Positions 49,226-58,365 of a stretch of 64,000 nt of DNA are shown here, piece by piece. Positions within the stretch are counted from its first letter, which is position 1. Each line of letters starts with the position of its first letter. The notes beneath the pieces were generated by a model, which was given only the letters and a program-made list of their open reading frames with translations, was not told the DNA's origin and ran no database searches. The DNA is from Paenibacillus sp. Soil766. GTDB lineage: Bacteria > Bacillota > Bacilli > Paenibacillales > NBRC-103111. The stretch lies in the NCBI RefSeq assembly GCF_001428105.1, contig NZ_LMSJ01000003.1, positions 85,462 through 149,461 of the forward strand. The letters run 5' to 3'. The position numbers were made by a program, and so were the translations under genes.

Positions 49226-50272
49226 TTATTTACTAGGCAAAGGTCTTCCTACTAGAAAAATTAGAAGGATCATCCCCATGTACCCGAAGAGGGGGTATAG
49301 ATATGTAAGAAGCGAAGTAAAACCAACCTGACTAATGCCTAAACAGATCAGCAAAATACCCAGAACGACCCAATTGCGTGGCAGTGGATGTATGCGCCCA
49401 ATATGTCGGGTAATTCCGAATACATTTCCAATTAACGTTGTTACGATTTCCCCGTAAATAACCAGGATGAATAGAACATGGAAGAACCGTCCAAACCCAC
49501 GTATAATCTCAGCCATCGGAATTTCAAAATTCAAAATTTCCGGCATCCGCGAATGTATCGCCAAATGACTGATCATCAGCATAACACCAAGCCCAATCCC
49601 TCCCCACAGGCCGCCCCATTTCAAAATGCTCTCATCCTGCACCTCACTGCCTAACGGCACCAAAACTGCTTGAGCAAAGGCGAAATTTAAGGCGACATAC
49701 GTAAACGGACTCATGATCCATTTCAAATGGGTACTTGCTTGCAGCTCTTGCCAATTCGCAGCTCCCCCAATCCCGTCTAACCCAACAACACGGATGATCA
49801 CAAGCACCATGAAGAACAGCATCAGCGGCATCACAAGAGAATTAATGGCTAGAATCCCGTGCATATCTTTGCTCATAACCAAGTAGCACAGTAACATGCT
49901 AATGATGATTCCAAATTGATATGGCAGTCTCAGCTGCTCCTCGAAAATAGAACCAGTACCCGACATCATCACAGCGGTCACGCCGAATAGGATGATAAAC
50001 GTCAAGGTATTCGCGACTTTTCCAAAAAAACCACCAAATAAATAATCGTTCAGCTCCTGATAAGAAGACGCCTTAAGTCGATGCGAGAGGATCATCATTT
50101 TCGTCCCAATCCATATAAAAAAGGCCGTTGCAATCCCTATACCAACTCCGCCATACGCTCCGTAGATCGTGAAGAAATGCATAATGGACTGCCCCGAGGC
50201 AAATCCTGCCCCCACCACAGTCCCCATATACGTAGCGGCGATTTGTAAAATCATGAGCGTTTTTGACTTCAT
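49226..50272 (-). CDS. YkvI-type membrane transporter
   Basis: I start at the ATG after GGGGGAG (348 residues), where relatives begin; longer frames reach 50311. About ten spans are predicted. The N-terminus LQIAATYMGTVVGAGFASGQSIMHFFT holds the unwound first helix (GTVVGAGFASGQ) that binds substrate in LeuT-fold carriers, and YSYSELNDY-like SSYQELNDYLFGGFFGKVANTLTFIILFGVTAVMMSGTGSIF follows. Bacillus YkvI belongs here; the substrate is not known. It has no partner genes. Confidence 0.8.
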   Translation of the reverse strand: MKSKTLMILQIAATYMGTVVGAGFASGQSIMHFFTIYGAYGGVGIGIATAFFIWIGTKMMILSHRLKASSYQELNDYLFGGFFGKVANTLTFIILFGVTAVMMSGTGSIFEEQLRLPYQFGIIISMLLCYLVMSKDMHGILAINSLVMPLMLFFMVLVIIRVVGLDGIGGAANWQELQASTHLKWIMSPFTYVALNFAFAQAVLVPLGSEVQDESILKWGGLWGGIGLGVMLMISHLAIHSRMPEILNFEIPMAEIIRGFGRFFHVLFILVIYGEIVTTLIGNVFGITRHIGRIHPLPRNWVVLGILLICLGISQVGFTSLLTYLYPLFGYMGMILLIFLVGRPLPSK

Positions 50273-50360
50273 AGCTCCCCCATAGTCAAGCAGTATCTTG
50301 TACATCTCCATTGTATGTAAGATAAGCTTGTATATGTCAGTCGACAGGAACTATGTGTTG

Positions 50361-51296
50361 TTAAATATGATTGGCCGTACTAGCTTCCGAAATAAACCAA
50401 TTAGGCATACATTTCTCAAAGTTTTGATGGTCATCTAATACAACCCGAATCCTACCCAACATGGATTGGAGTTGCTCAGGAATCACCTGCAGCGTCCACG
50501 TAACTGTCGGAAAAATAATCATAGCCGTGTAAAGCGCGTACAATCGCCAGAACTCCTCCGGAACATTGCCATCAAAGTAACCTAGTATTTGCCCCCTACA
50601 GAAAGGGATACTAATTTCGCGGCTAAAATAAGCAATTTTCAAAAAATCATGGTAAGGGTCTCCCCAGTCGTATCGGTTAAAATCTATGACCCCCGCGTAG
50701 CTGCGATTATGAATGAGCAGATTGCTCGTGTGAAAATCATCATGCTGAAAGCGATTGGGGCGATTGCGCATGTACTTTGCATTGTGATTAATAAAAGAAA
50801 TGATGGAGCCCTCTTCGGGCAGCTTAACACCGCATTTGCGATAGCTCTCATATTGACGAATATGTTTGGAGAATCTGTTATCATACCAGTCTTCGGAGTG
50901 AGGAGCAGGTATGTCATGCATAATACGCAGCTCTCGTCCAGCTTCTAGACCAACTTGGTATTGTTCATCATCCGATAAGGAAGGTAATACATCAAAGGCA
51001 TCCTCGCCTTCTATATAACACAGCAGCATATAGCAAATATCGAGCGATTCGATCGAACCGAATTGCAGGGGTTTCGAAGTTTTTACCCCACGATCAAATA
51101 CGTTAGCGACAACTTCGAATTCTGATTCCTTCCTTTTCATTTGCTCCAGAGGGGCCGTGCGTAAGACATAGAGAGGTGCTTCGCTATTTTCATATACAAA
51201 GTACTTACTATCGAAGGAGAATCCTTTCGTAATCCGTGTCATCTCGGTCACGTTATTCAAGGATGGTAGGTGCTTCTGAAGATCAGATAGATTCAT
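50361..51296 (-). CDS. Aminoglycoside phosphotransferase-family kinase
   Basis: The 311-residue protein follows the APH/choline kinase fold. The catalytic loop is QHDDFHTSNLLIHN (Asp and Asn for phosphotransfer and Mg), and the second metal motif is VIDFNRYDWGDPYHDFLKIAYF, where DFN replaces DFE/DFD. AAAGGAG precedes the ATG. It could phosphorylate an antibiotic, sugar or amino alcohol; the family name does not prove resistance. Confidence 0.87.
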   Translation of the reverse strand: MNLSDLQKHLPSLNNVTEMTRITKGFSFDSKYFVYENSEAPLYVLRTAPLEQMKRKESEFEVVANVFDRGVKTSKPLQFGSIESLDICYMLLCYIEGEDAFDVLPSLSDDEQYQVGLEAGRELRIMHDIPAPHSEDWYDNRFSKHIRQYESYRKCGVKLPEEGSIISFINHNAKYMRNRPNRFQHDDFHTSNLLIHNRSYAGVIDFNRYDWGDPYHDFLKIAYFSREISIPFCRGQILGYFDGNVPEEFWRLYALYTAMIIFPTVTWTLQVIPEQLQSMLGRIRVVLDDHQNFEKCMPNWFISEASTANHI

Positions 51297-51427
51297 AGGA
51301 ATGCTCCTTTGGATGAGAAGATTTCACAATATGATCATTTTATTCGGTTTCCAAAAATTACACAATCCGATATAAAGATAGCCACTACCTTTTATGCCGA
51401 ACACGTTCTACGATAAGAATTGAAACG

Positions 51428-51441
51428 TGTAAGCGTTATCA
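51428..51441 (+). promoter_or_regulatory. Perfect cre (CcpA) site
   Basis: TGTAAGCGTTATCA matches TGWAANCGNTNWCA in all positions. It lies only a few bases before the ribosome binding site of the beta-helix gene, so CcpA would act as a roadblock. Confidence 0.75.
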
Positions 51442-51458
51442 TAACGAGGAGGTCATTT

Positions 51459-52656
51459 ATGTCTAATTCCATGAAGCCCCCAACTAGATCTGCACAATTA
51501 CAAGTCGCAGTACTCATTATGATGTTCGTTCTTGCACTCATCGTTCCAGTGCACAGCTATGCAGCTACCAGGAGACTATGTTCAAATCAAAGACTTGATA
51601 ATAACAAATGCGAAGAAAGGGATTATGCAAGATAACGCCAACAATGGTTTGATTGATGGCATTGAAGTTTACAATATCGGCGAAGAAGGCGTCCACTATC
51701 GTGATGGGAGCTCGAATAATACAATTCAGAATTCCTATGTTCATGATACGGGCACACTTACCCCTGATTACGGTGAGGGCGTATACGTCGGATCTGATGT
51801 AGGCAAATGGGGAACGTACAATGCGGCAACGAACAATAACAAAATTAGCAATGTGACCATCGGACCGAACGTTAGGGCTGAATCTGTGGACATTAAGGAA
51901 GGTACGACGGGGACCATAGTGGAAAACAGTACGTTTAACGGTACAGGAATCAGTGGCGCGAATTACTCCGACAGTTTTATGGATGTCAAAGGAAACAATT
52001 CGATCATTCGGAATAACACCGTGAATCGGAATGGAAATTCTGTCATTGTGGATGCTTTTCAGGTTCATGAACGTTCGACAGGCTGGGGCTTTAACAATGA
52101 CTTCTACAACAATATAGCCAATATGGATACGAGTACACCTTACGTTGTTAATGTGGATGGCGGTTCTGCTAAAGCATGTGGAAACACTCGCAGTCCTTCC
52201 GGCAATATGTATGTGGGCAGCATTACCACTTATATAAGCTGTTCGGGTGGCGGGGGCACAAGTCCTACCCTACTGGGTGTATCCGCAATAACTGATAGTG
52301 GTAATGATGGGAATGTTGCGTCAAATACCATTGACAACAGCTTGAGCACGCGTTGGTCTTCACAAGGTGATGGACAATGGATTAGGTACGATTTGGGCTC
52401 CAGCAAAACGGTTGCTTACTTGTCCATTGCTTTTCATCAAGGAGACGTGCGTACCACGACGTTCGATATCCAAGTATCCACCGATGGCTCGGTGTGGTCA
52501 ACGGTCGTGAGCAATAAAGTGAGTACGCTGACACTCTCACAAGTGCAATACGATTTCACCGACACGATAGGTCGCTATGTTAGGATCGTTGGGCATGGCA
52601 ACTCATCCGGCAATGGATGGAATAGTATCACAGAGGTAGATATGTACGGATATTAG
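51459..52656 (+). pseudogene. Secreted right-handed beta-helix protein with discoidin domain, broken after the signal peptide
   Basis: An ATG six bases after GAGGAGG starts a clear signal peptide (residues 1 to about 36, ending VPVHSYAAT). Directly after it the frame leaves the homologous sequence, while another frame continues from GDYVQIKDLIITNAKKGI, which is the middle of a pectate-lyase-like beta-helix (VEVYNIGEEGVHYR-type rungs, SYVHDTG, SVDIKEGTTGTIVENSTF, SFMDVKGNNSIIRNNT). The expected first about 100 residues of the helix are missing. The C-terminus (residues about 250 on) is an F5/8 type C domain: SGNDGNVASNTIDNSLSTRWSS..WIRYDLGSSKTV..FDIQVSTDGS..RYVRIVGHGN. An internal deletion with frame change has therefore inactivated a polysaccharide-binding or -degrading protein. 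A perfect cre site is upstream. Confidence 0.75.
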
Positions 52657-52833
52657 TTGAGTTTAGCGTTATTACAAGCTGTCCAATAAGTAGATATTTC
52701 TACTATAGGGCAGCAGTCTCTAGAATCCGTCTATCCACCTGGCGCATATCTCCTTTGCCCAAGCCCAGCCCGAATAAAGCAGGAAGTAATTGGTTATCTT
52801 ATGAGACATTAAGCTGTCGGGAGAAGATATCCT

Positions 52834-54099
52834 ATGCCGCATAATCAAAAGTTCGAGTCAGCTACCATTAAACCTCGATATTCAAAAGGAAAAATTTCCT
52901 CATTCGGGATTAATTCGGTATATCCGCGCACCCCTTGGATTACAGCCATGTGGTCCGTTACCTTTCCAGGGTTTGGGCATATGTTTTTAGGTAAATATTT
53001 GCATGGTTTTGTACTTATTATTTGGGAACTTATAGTAAACAATCAGGCGCATATAAACATGGGTATTGCCTTATCCTTTCTTGGCAGGTTCGATGAAGCA
53101 AAGGCACAACTCTATCAGGACTGGACTCTGCTTTATGTCGCGGTTTTTGTATATAGCATCTGGGACAGTTACCGTTGTTCAGTTGAGCATGTTAAAAGTC
53201 ACATTCTGTCCGAAGTTGAAGATGCACCAGTTACACCTTCAAATGTTAGCTCTTTTGACATTCTCGTCCTTGACAAGAAAACCCCTTGGGTAGGAATGGT
53301 CTGGTCGGTTTTATCACCTGGCTTGGGGCAATTATATGGTGGAGCTACAATTGTTGGCACATTTATTTTGGCCTGGTGGATATTTGTCTGTTATAAGGCC
53401 GTGGCTATTCGTTCTTGGCTCTATTCGTTTCTTGGAGATTTTGACGGTGCCTCCGCAATTGTAGATTGGCAGTGGTTTCTTTTTCTCCCTTCTATGTACG
53501 GTTTTGCAATTTACCAGGCGTATGCAGCCGTATGTGAAACAAATACTTTATTCGATATTGAGCAAATACGATACCTTAGAGTGAGGGATGAAAACTTGGC
53601 ACAACAACCCACAACGGAAATCAATACCGTACAAATCATTGCCACATTTGAACATTCCCCTTTTGTAGAGATTGCAATTCATGAAATTGAGAAGTTAGGG
53701 GTGCCAGCGCAGAATATCGTTGCATTGCCTATAGAGAACCTTGAATCTGAAACACATATCATTGACTCTATTCATCGGGTCGATGGCAGAAGTATTCTGG
53801 ACGGTGCTATGATAAGTGCAACCCTCTTTTCGGTTATAGGAGCTATCTATGGATTCGTATTATACTGGGGACCCATAATTTGGGGATTGCTTGGCTTAAC
53901 AGGCGGCTTCTTCTTGGGATTGATGATCGAACTAGTGATCAATAAAAAGAAAATTAAATTTTCTGCAAGCCGCAAAAGCGAAGTTATTATAGAGATAACT
54001 TGTACTGTCTCTCAGCAAAATCAGTTGATTAAACTTCTTAAATTACGCAAAGCAAGCGGATTCGTAATTATGCCTCTACGATTACTCTCTAATTCATAA
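52834..54099 (+). CDS. Membrane protein with two TM2-like modules and a C-terminal stress-protein-like domain
   Basis: The 421-residue protein is built from two similar membrane modules. The first (about 33-119) reads TPWITAMWSVTFPGFGHMFLGKYLHGF .. SFLGRFDEAKA .. VYSIWDSYRCSVE. The second (about 150-234) reads TPWVGMVWSVLSPGLGQLYGGATIVGTF .. SFLGDFDGASA .. YGFAIYQAYAAVCE. Both follow the TM2-type PGxGxxYxG pattern. From about 260 comes a third part: IIATFEHSPFVEIAIHEIEKLGVPAQNIVALPIEN, then two spans with GAIYGFVLYWGPIIWGLLGLTGGFFLG, like the general-stress DUF1269 proteins. No function can be assigned. GGGAG lies upstream of the ATG and a terminator follows. Confidence 0.75.
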   Translation: MPHNQKFESATIKPRYSKGKISSFGINSVYPRTPWITAMWSVTFPGFGHMFLGKYLHGFVLIIWELIVNNQAHINMGIALSFLGRFDEAKAQLYQDWTLLYVAVFVYSIWDSYRCSVEHVKSHILSEVEDAPVTPSNVSSFDILVLDKKTPWVGMVWSVLSPGLGQLYGGATIVGTFILAWWIFVCYKAVAIRSWLYSFLGDFDGASAIVDWQWFLFLPSMYGFAIYQAYAAVCETNTLFDIEQIRYLRVRDENLAQQPTTEINTVQIIATFEHSPFVEIAIHEIEKLGVPAQNIVALPIENLESETHIIDSIHRVDGRSILDGAMISATLFSVIGAIYGFVLYWGPIIWGLLGLTGGFFLGLMIELVINKKKIKFSASRKSEVIIEITCTVSQQNQLIKLLKLRKASGFVIMPLRLLSNS

Positions 54100-54109
54100 G
54101 CGCCATTAT

Positions 54110-54144
54110 AAGATGACCTCTGAATAATCGGAAGTCATCTTTTT
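54110..54144 (+). terminator. Intrinsic terminator
   Basis: AGATGAC and GTCATCT form a seven-pair stem followed by TTTTTC. Confidence 0.8.
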
Positions 54145-54191
54145 CAATTGGATTTATGATCATAAATGCAATTGAAACTCGCTTTCTTGCA

Positions 54192-54758
54192 CTAAGTTGT
54201 GTGTATCACGGTCACCTTATGCCACTTACCTTGAAAATTCTTTTGTACGACTCGTTTTTCATATATAGCAGCAAGATGCTTATTCTCTGAGAAATAAGGG
54301 GTTGGCCTAATGATAATTTGGAGTACATCATCAATCCCACACGGGGTAGCTAACCGTATATGATCCTGATCGTCTAGCGTCAATCCTAACGCAGTTGCTG
54401 TCTCAGGGAACTTGGACATGGCATCTGTAGAAGACGAATAGGGGGGATTGTCATTAACCACATGCATTCTTGCCTGGTTTTTTACGGACCAAGGTACGTT
54501 TGGAATAATTTGTTTTAACTGTTCTTCCAATCGTTTCTCGAGATCCTCACTTACATTTGCAGCATCATAATAGATGACATCTACATCCGAGAGTGGTGTT
54601 CGTTCGTTATATTCATGAAGAGTATCCCAAATCTTCGAACGAACAAAGCCTGCACAAACCCACCAATCAGAGAGCCTTAAGGATCGAGCAGCCCTAAGGA
54701 CGTCCATCATCCATTCATCCGTATGCACTAGGCCAATAATATCTTCTTTACTTTTCAT
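54192..54758 (-). CDS. Nucleotidyltransferase family protein (DUF925 type)
   Basis: The ATG start gives 188 residues. The features WWVCAGFVRSKIWDTLHEYNERTPLSDVDVIYYD (residues about 33-66) are those of the DUF925 (NTP_transf_6) group, where GFVR replaces GGxxR and DVD binds metal. ARMHVVNDNPPYSSSTDAMSKFPETATALGL and a final KWHKVTVIHT complete the family pattern. The reaction is unknown. Confidence 0.85.
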   Translation of the reverse strand: MKSKEDIIGLVHTDEWMMDVLRAARSLRLSDWWVCAGFVRSKIWDTLHEYNERTPLSDVDVIYYDAANVSEDLEKRLEEQLKQIIPNVPWSVKNQARMHVVNDNPPYSSSTDAMSKFPETATALGLTLDDQDHIRLATPCGIDDVLQIIIRPTPYFSENKHLAAIYEKRVVQKNFQGKWHKVTVIHTT

Positions 54759-54860
54759 CAACTCCAAAGCCCCCTCAACAAGAACATATATTCCTATATT
54801 ATAAAAGGCAAAGCATTTATTGTAAAGTTATCCCATTTCTCTACTCATTAGTTGAATGAA

Positions 54861-54912
54861 AAAAAGAACCGCCAACACTATGCGAAATTCGCGCTACTGT
54901 TGGCAGTCTTTT
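54861..54912 (-). terminator. Intrinsic terminator of the pectate lyase gene
   Basis: ACTGCCAACA and TGTTGGCGGT pair on the minus strand, with an inner GCGAA/TTCGC stem, and are followed by seven T. The plus side also has a T run, so it may act in both directions. Confidence 0.9.
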
Positions 54913-54920
54913 TTAAGCAG

Positions 54921-57005
54921 TTATTCTACTTTCATGTAATACAGATTAGTAACATCCTCTTTTACAATGGTATGTGTGCCAGGTGCAAGTGATACACTGA
55001 CAATGCCATTCGTCATTGCATAACTTGTTCCATCGATCTTAACTTTTAGCCCGTTTGCTGGATTAAACACTAAGGTTAATGTTTTAGCTGTTGTTGTGGT
55101 AAACCCAACACTGGTTGAGCTCTCCATTTTTAAACATTGCGTTAGGGTCAAACCATCATATACCACTGTTCCCTTACTAGTTGAAAGGTTCCCTACAATT
55201 GTGAAGAAACTGCTTGTTTTGCCATTTGTAGTAAAGTTATGAACAATGGAAGTCCCTGGTGTAGTTGTTGGCGCTGGTGAAGTTGTTGGTGCTGGCGTAG
55301 ATGTTGGTGGTGTTGAATTACCTCCAACAGAGACAAGTTGCGTTGTGTAATTTAGAATTTTAGTCATTAATGCTGAATTGAGGTCAGATGATGTGTCATC
55401 AACTGAATCATTGAATGCCCATGTAAAGTCCCCATTACCTAGGCGTCCAGCCTCTGCCGTAACGACTTGTTCAACAGTGCTAACACTATCAATGTCCGCT
55501 GCATTTACTCCTGTATCGATCGTTGTATCGAAGTTATTATAAGATGTTCCACCTACTAATGCTTTGTATGAACTTGGAACTGTTTCGTTTCTTGTCGAAG
55601 CTAAATAGGCATCAAATGATGTTGCATTAGCCGGAGCTGATCCTGCATTGGAATTTGCATAAATAAGACCTCCAACAAGATCTACGACACTATTATTGTA
55701 GGCTTTAATCATACCGCCATTCTCACCAGAGAATGTACCTACGGCCCCGCCGGCAATATCAGTACCTTGTAAGGAAATCAACATTGGATTTTTAGAATGT
55801 CTGTAATAGTTTGATTCTACAAAGGCCGAGCCTGCTGTTGTCATACCAGATCCATATTTGGAGACGCCATCAAAGAAATTATTATAAATATGAATAGTTC
55901 CTTTTCTTATACGTGGATGACGTGAGTCAGAATGGTCAAACCAGTTATGGTGGAATGTCACAAAGAATTCAGATGATTCACTTAAACCGATTAAAGCAGC
56001 TTTTCCGGAATCCCAGTAATGATTGTATGATATTGTCGTATACGTTGATGCGCCTTTAAGGTCAGTTGAACCATCACCTTTGGCTTGGTCAGCATCTCCG
56101 CCTGCTTTTCCATACGTAATATCATTATTATGCACCCAAATATTCACATTACCTGTATCCATTGAAACGGCATCGTCTTGGAATAACAGGATACCAAGGT
56201 TTCTTACTTCTACATTACCGACATTTCTAAGTAGAAATCCCCATCCATAAACAGTAGCATCGTTTCCGATACCTTCAATTGTCGTATTCATTCGCGTATA
56301 AGCTGAAGCACCTTTTACTTGAAGAAATCCACTGCTATTAATGGATGAACCCATGTTAGAATCTGTCACTTTTCCAATAAAACGGATTGCAAGTGGTGTT
56401 TGATCGTAACCTTTTTGTCTTAATGCCAGAATTGCACCTAAACCAACAGCTGTTTGTTTAGCACCTGAGCTACTGGTTATCACATCAAGAGTTACTGTTT
56501 GAGCAGTCGCAGACGTTACATAAATAACTTGAGCACCATTCCTAAGTGTACCATCTTCATTATAGGCACCTGAACCTGTGCCAAATGTTGATTGATTTGC
56601 AAAAGCAAATCCAGATCTGTCATGTGCCTTTACTGTTAGCGTACTTGAAACATTACTTTCTTTTGAACCATCGGACAGTACGGCTTCAACTTTCATTACA
56701 TAATTTCCAGCTGCAAGCCCTACAGCATCAGCTCTCCATTTGGAAGGGTATTGCCGGATTAATTGCGTATCCATTTGTTTATATTGAGAATCTGCTGCAC
56801 TTGCAGGTTTCACATATACATTATAGCCCTGAGCATTGCTTACAGGTGACCATTCTACGAAGGCCGTCTCATTCCAGCCTCCACTGCCCGTGATCGAAAC
56901 ACCGATAGCATGTACGGCCTTACTGGCTACTCCGCTTGCGATAATAGATAGCGCCAAAGCAAACAATAAAACGTAACTCGTTACCTTTGTAACATTTTTT
57001 TTCAA
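54921..57005 (-). CDS. Secreted pectate lyase (PL1 type) with fibronectin-like and C-terminal accessory domains
   Basis: The TTG seven bases after GGGAGG is the best start, giving 694 residues. A signal peptide (KKNVTKVTSYVLLFALALSIIASGVASKAVHA) leads to a fibronectin III-like domain (about 38-125: FVEWSPVSNAQGYNVYVKP). The parallel beta-helix lyase domain (about 140-560) has VEVRNLGILLFQDDAVSMD, WVHNNDI, KGDGSTDLKGASTYTTISYNHY with calcium-binding Asp residues, then FVTFHHNWFDHSDSRHPRIRKGTIHIYNNFF with the catalytic Arg in RHPRIR. A Thr/Pro/Ser linker joins a C-terminal domain of about 105 residues that may bind polysaccharide. It cleaves polygalacturonate by beta-elimination. A near-perfect cre site is at its promoter. 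Confidence 0.92.
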   Translation of the reverse strand: MKKNVTKVTSYVLLFALALSIIASGVASKAVHAIGVSITGSGGWNETAFVEWSPVSNAQGYNVYVKPASAADSQYKQMDTQLIRQYPSKWRADAVGLAAGNYVMKVEAVLSDGSKESNVSSTLTVKAHDRSGFAFANQSTFGTGSGAYNEDGTLRNGAQVIYVTSATAQTVTLDVITSSSGAKQTAVGLGAILALRQKGYDQTPLAIRFIGKVTDSNMGSSINSSGFLQVKGASAYTRMNTTIEGIGNDATVYGWGFLLRNVGNVEVRNLGILLFQDDAVSMDTGNVNIWVHNNDITYGKAGGDADQAKGDGSTDLKGASTYTTISYNHYWDSGKAALIGLSESSEFFVTFHHNWFDHSDSRHPRIRKGTIHIYNNFFDGVSKYGSGMTTAGSAFVESNYYRHSKNPMLISLQGTDIAGGAVGTFSGENGGMIKAYNNSVVDLVGGLIYANSNAGSAPANATSFDAYLASTRNETVPSSYKALVGGTSYNNFDTTIDTGVNAADIDSVSTVEQVVTAEAGRLGNGDFTWAFNDSVDDTSSDLNSALMTKILNYTTQLVSVGGNSTPPTSTPAPTTSPAPTTTPGTSIVHNFTTNGKTSSFFTIVGNLSTSKGTVVYDGLTLTQCLKMESSTSVGFTTTTAKTLTLVFNPANGLKVKIDGTSYAMTNGIVSVSLAPGTHTIVKEDVTNLYYMKVE

Positions 57006-57041
57006 TGTAATTCCTCCCACGTATAATTGTTCTAACGCATC

Positions 57042-57055
57042 AGAAACCGCTTACA
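57042..57055 (-). promoter_or_regulatory. cre (CcpA) site of the pectate lyase gene
   Basis: TGTAAGCGGTTTCT on the minus strand agrees with TGWAANCGNTNWCA at 13 of 14 positions and lies about 40 bases before the start codon. Confidence 0.65.
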
Positions 57056-57230
57056 AGTTTACACATCCCCCCTCACTTCATCCAAACTCAGACTCAGCTT
57101 ATCAGTTGAGAAAGAGGTTCCGAAACAATCATTTGCTCATATTTTCCATTTTTCTGAGCTAATGATTATCGACGCGAAATATGATACTCCCTACAAATCT
57201 TCAAAATACTGGAATCCTTAGAAGTGAACG

Positions 57231-57260
57231 CAAAAAAACTACCAACTCGGTTGGCAGCTT
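57231..57260 (-). terminator. Intrinsic terminator
   Basis: On the minus strand CTGCCAAC-CGA-GTTGGTAG is followed by seven T; it ends the small two-span gene. Confidence 0.88.
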
Positions 57261-57285
57261 TAGATCGGCAAAAATGATTTCGCCC

Positions 57286-57558
57286 CTACATTTTAGATAA
57301 CACAATAGAAACAATAATTCCGGCTATAGGAATCCAAAACAGATAGGATTTAAAAAGTCTAATCAACCGGTTGTTTTGCGTATCCAACATTTGTTTGTGA
57401 TCATGATTCATTTGCATATCTGTTAATGCGCCTGTGGCGTTGGAAACATTGTTATAACTAGACATGCCTCCGCTTCCCACAAAAAATATGAGGACGGTTA
57501 TTACCAAAAGAATTAATGAACCCATAAACAAATAATCAGAAACCTGTTGCATTGTCAT
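57286..57558 (-). CDS. Small membrane protein with two spans
   Basis: The 90-residue protein has AGGAG eight bases before its ATG and its own terminator. Two hydrophobic segments, FMGSLILLVITVLIFFVGSGG and YLFWIPIAGIIVSIVLSKM, flank a polar loop rich in Asn, Met, His and Gln (NHDHKQMLDTQNNR). I do not recognise the family. Confidence 0.65.
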   Translation of the reverse strand: MTMQQVSDYLFMGSLILLVITVLIFFVGSGGMSSYNNVSNATGALTDMQMNHDHKQMLDTQNNRLIRLFKSYLFWIPIAGIIVSIVLSKM

Positions 57559-57576
57559 CGCCCATACTCCTATTCT

Positions 57577-58104
57577 TTAAGCACCTTTTTCACTCTGCAC
57601 TTGATCCACACGCATACGCTTGAATGCAATGAATAAGAAAATCACCATATCGATCTACAATCGGTCGACCATTTGATGCCAACCCGCCACTCGCGTTAAT
57701 TGATCTTCAGGAGCTATGAGTGGAATGGCCGCTTGGAAGGCTGGAGCATGAAAAGCAGAAGCTGTAGAGCGTATCATCAAAATCACATATACAACTCCCA
57801 AACTCGGTTCACCAAAAAAGAAATATATGCCTAAAATTAAGCTAAAAAATGCGATTGCACTATCGGCAAGAATCATCGTTTTTTTACGGTTCCAGCGATC
57901 AAGCCAGACGCCTATAAATGGACCTAAAATCGCTTGTGGTAAAAAGCAGTAAGCCCAGCAATCATTAATACCGCGGCCGACCCCGTCATTTCTGTTAAAT
58001 TCCAAATAATAGAAAAATTGACCATCGAGGACGTTAGTATTGAAAAAATTTACCCGCTGAATATGATAGCGAACGTTTTTTTCTCCACTGAAGTTCCATT
58101 CCAT
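57577..58104 (-). pseudogene. Decayed MFS efflux gene
   Basis: Three kinds of damage are visible. Reading from 58090, KKTFAIIFSG is followed by TAA (58050-58052) where relatives have Gln, then IFSILTSSMVNFSIIWNLTEMTGSAAVLMIAGLTAF continues in the same frame. A lost T in the run at about 57941-57945 shifts to the frame FLPQAILGPFIGVWLDRWNRKKTMILADSAIAFFSLILGI..FHAPAFQAAIPLIAPEDQLTRVAGWHQM. Then the sequence jumps: only the last about 23 codons of the gene remain (VIFLFIAFKRMRVDQVQSEKG, stop at 57577). So about 250 central and C-terminal residues were deleted. The intact relative would be a macrolide-type MFS exporter. Confidence 0.85.
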
Positions 58105-58365
58105 ACCTCCTTTATCAATTTACTATATTAATCCCTAATAATGGAAGGAGCGGGTAGCGTGAATGATGAGAAAACAATTCATCAAAGTAATTATTTCTCA
58201 AAGAGTTGCGTTAATGTCGAGCGATGCTTATTCAGCCAGTCATTTCAAATCGATTTTCGCTTGCATCATAATCCCCCCGAACTAGAAGCCACTCATCAAT
58301 ACCACTACTTACAGAACAACGTCACCACATAGTGTTGGTGACGTTGTTCTAAGACTAAAATGCTA
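58105..58365. other. Intergenic with a perfect 14-bp inverted repeat
   Basis: AGAACAACGTCACC (58313-58326) and its exact reverse complement (58337-58350) enclose ten bases. It has no T tract on either side but lies just past the stop of the LURP-one-like gene, so it may end or stabilise that transcript. The 63-codon plus frame here has no support. Confidence 0.6.

Noticed and set aside
57655..58104. Intact 149-residue protein
   Set aside because: Its first 55 residues are a frame-shifted reading of an MFS gene; the correct frame contains a stop and the rest of the gene is deleted.
58141..58332. 63-codon gene on the plus strand
   Set aside because: No convincing start site and it ends within the inverted repeat at 58313.
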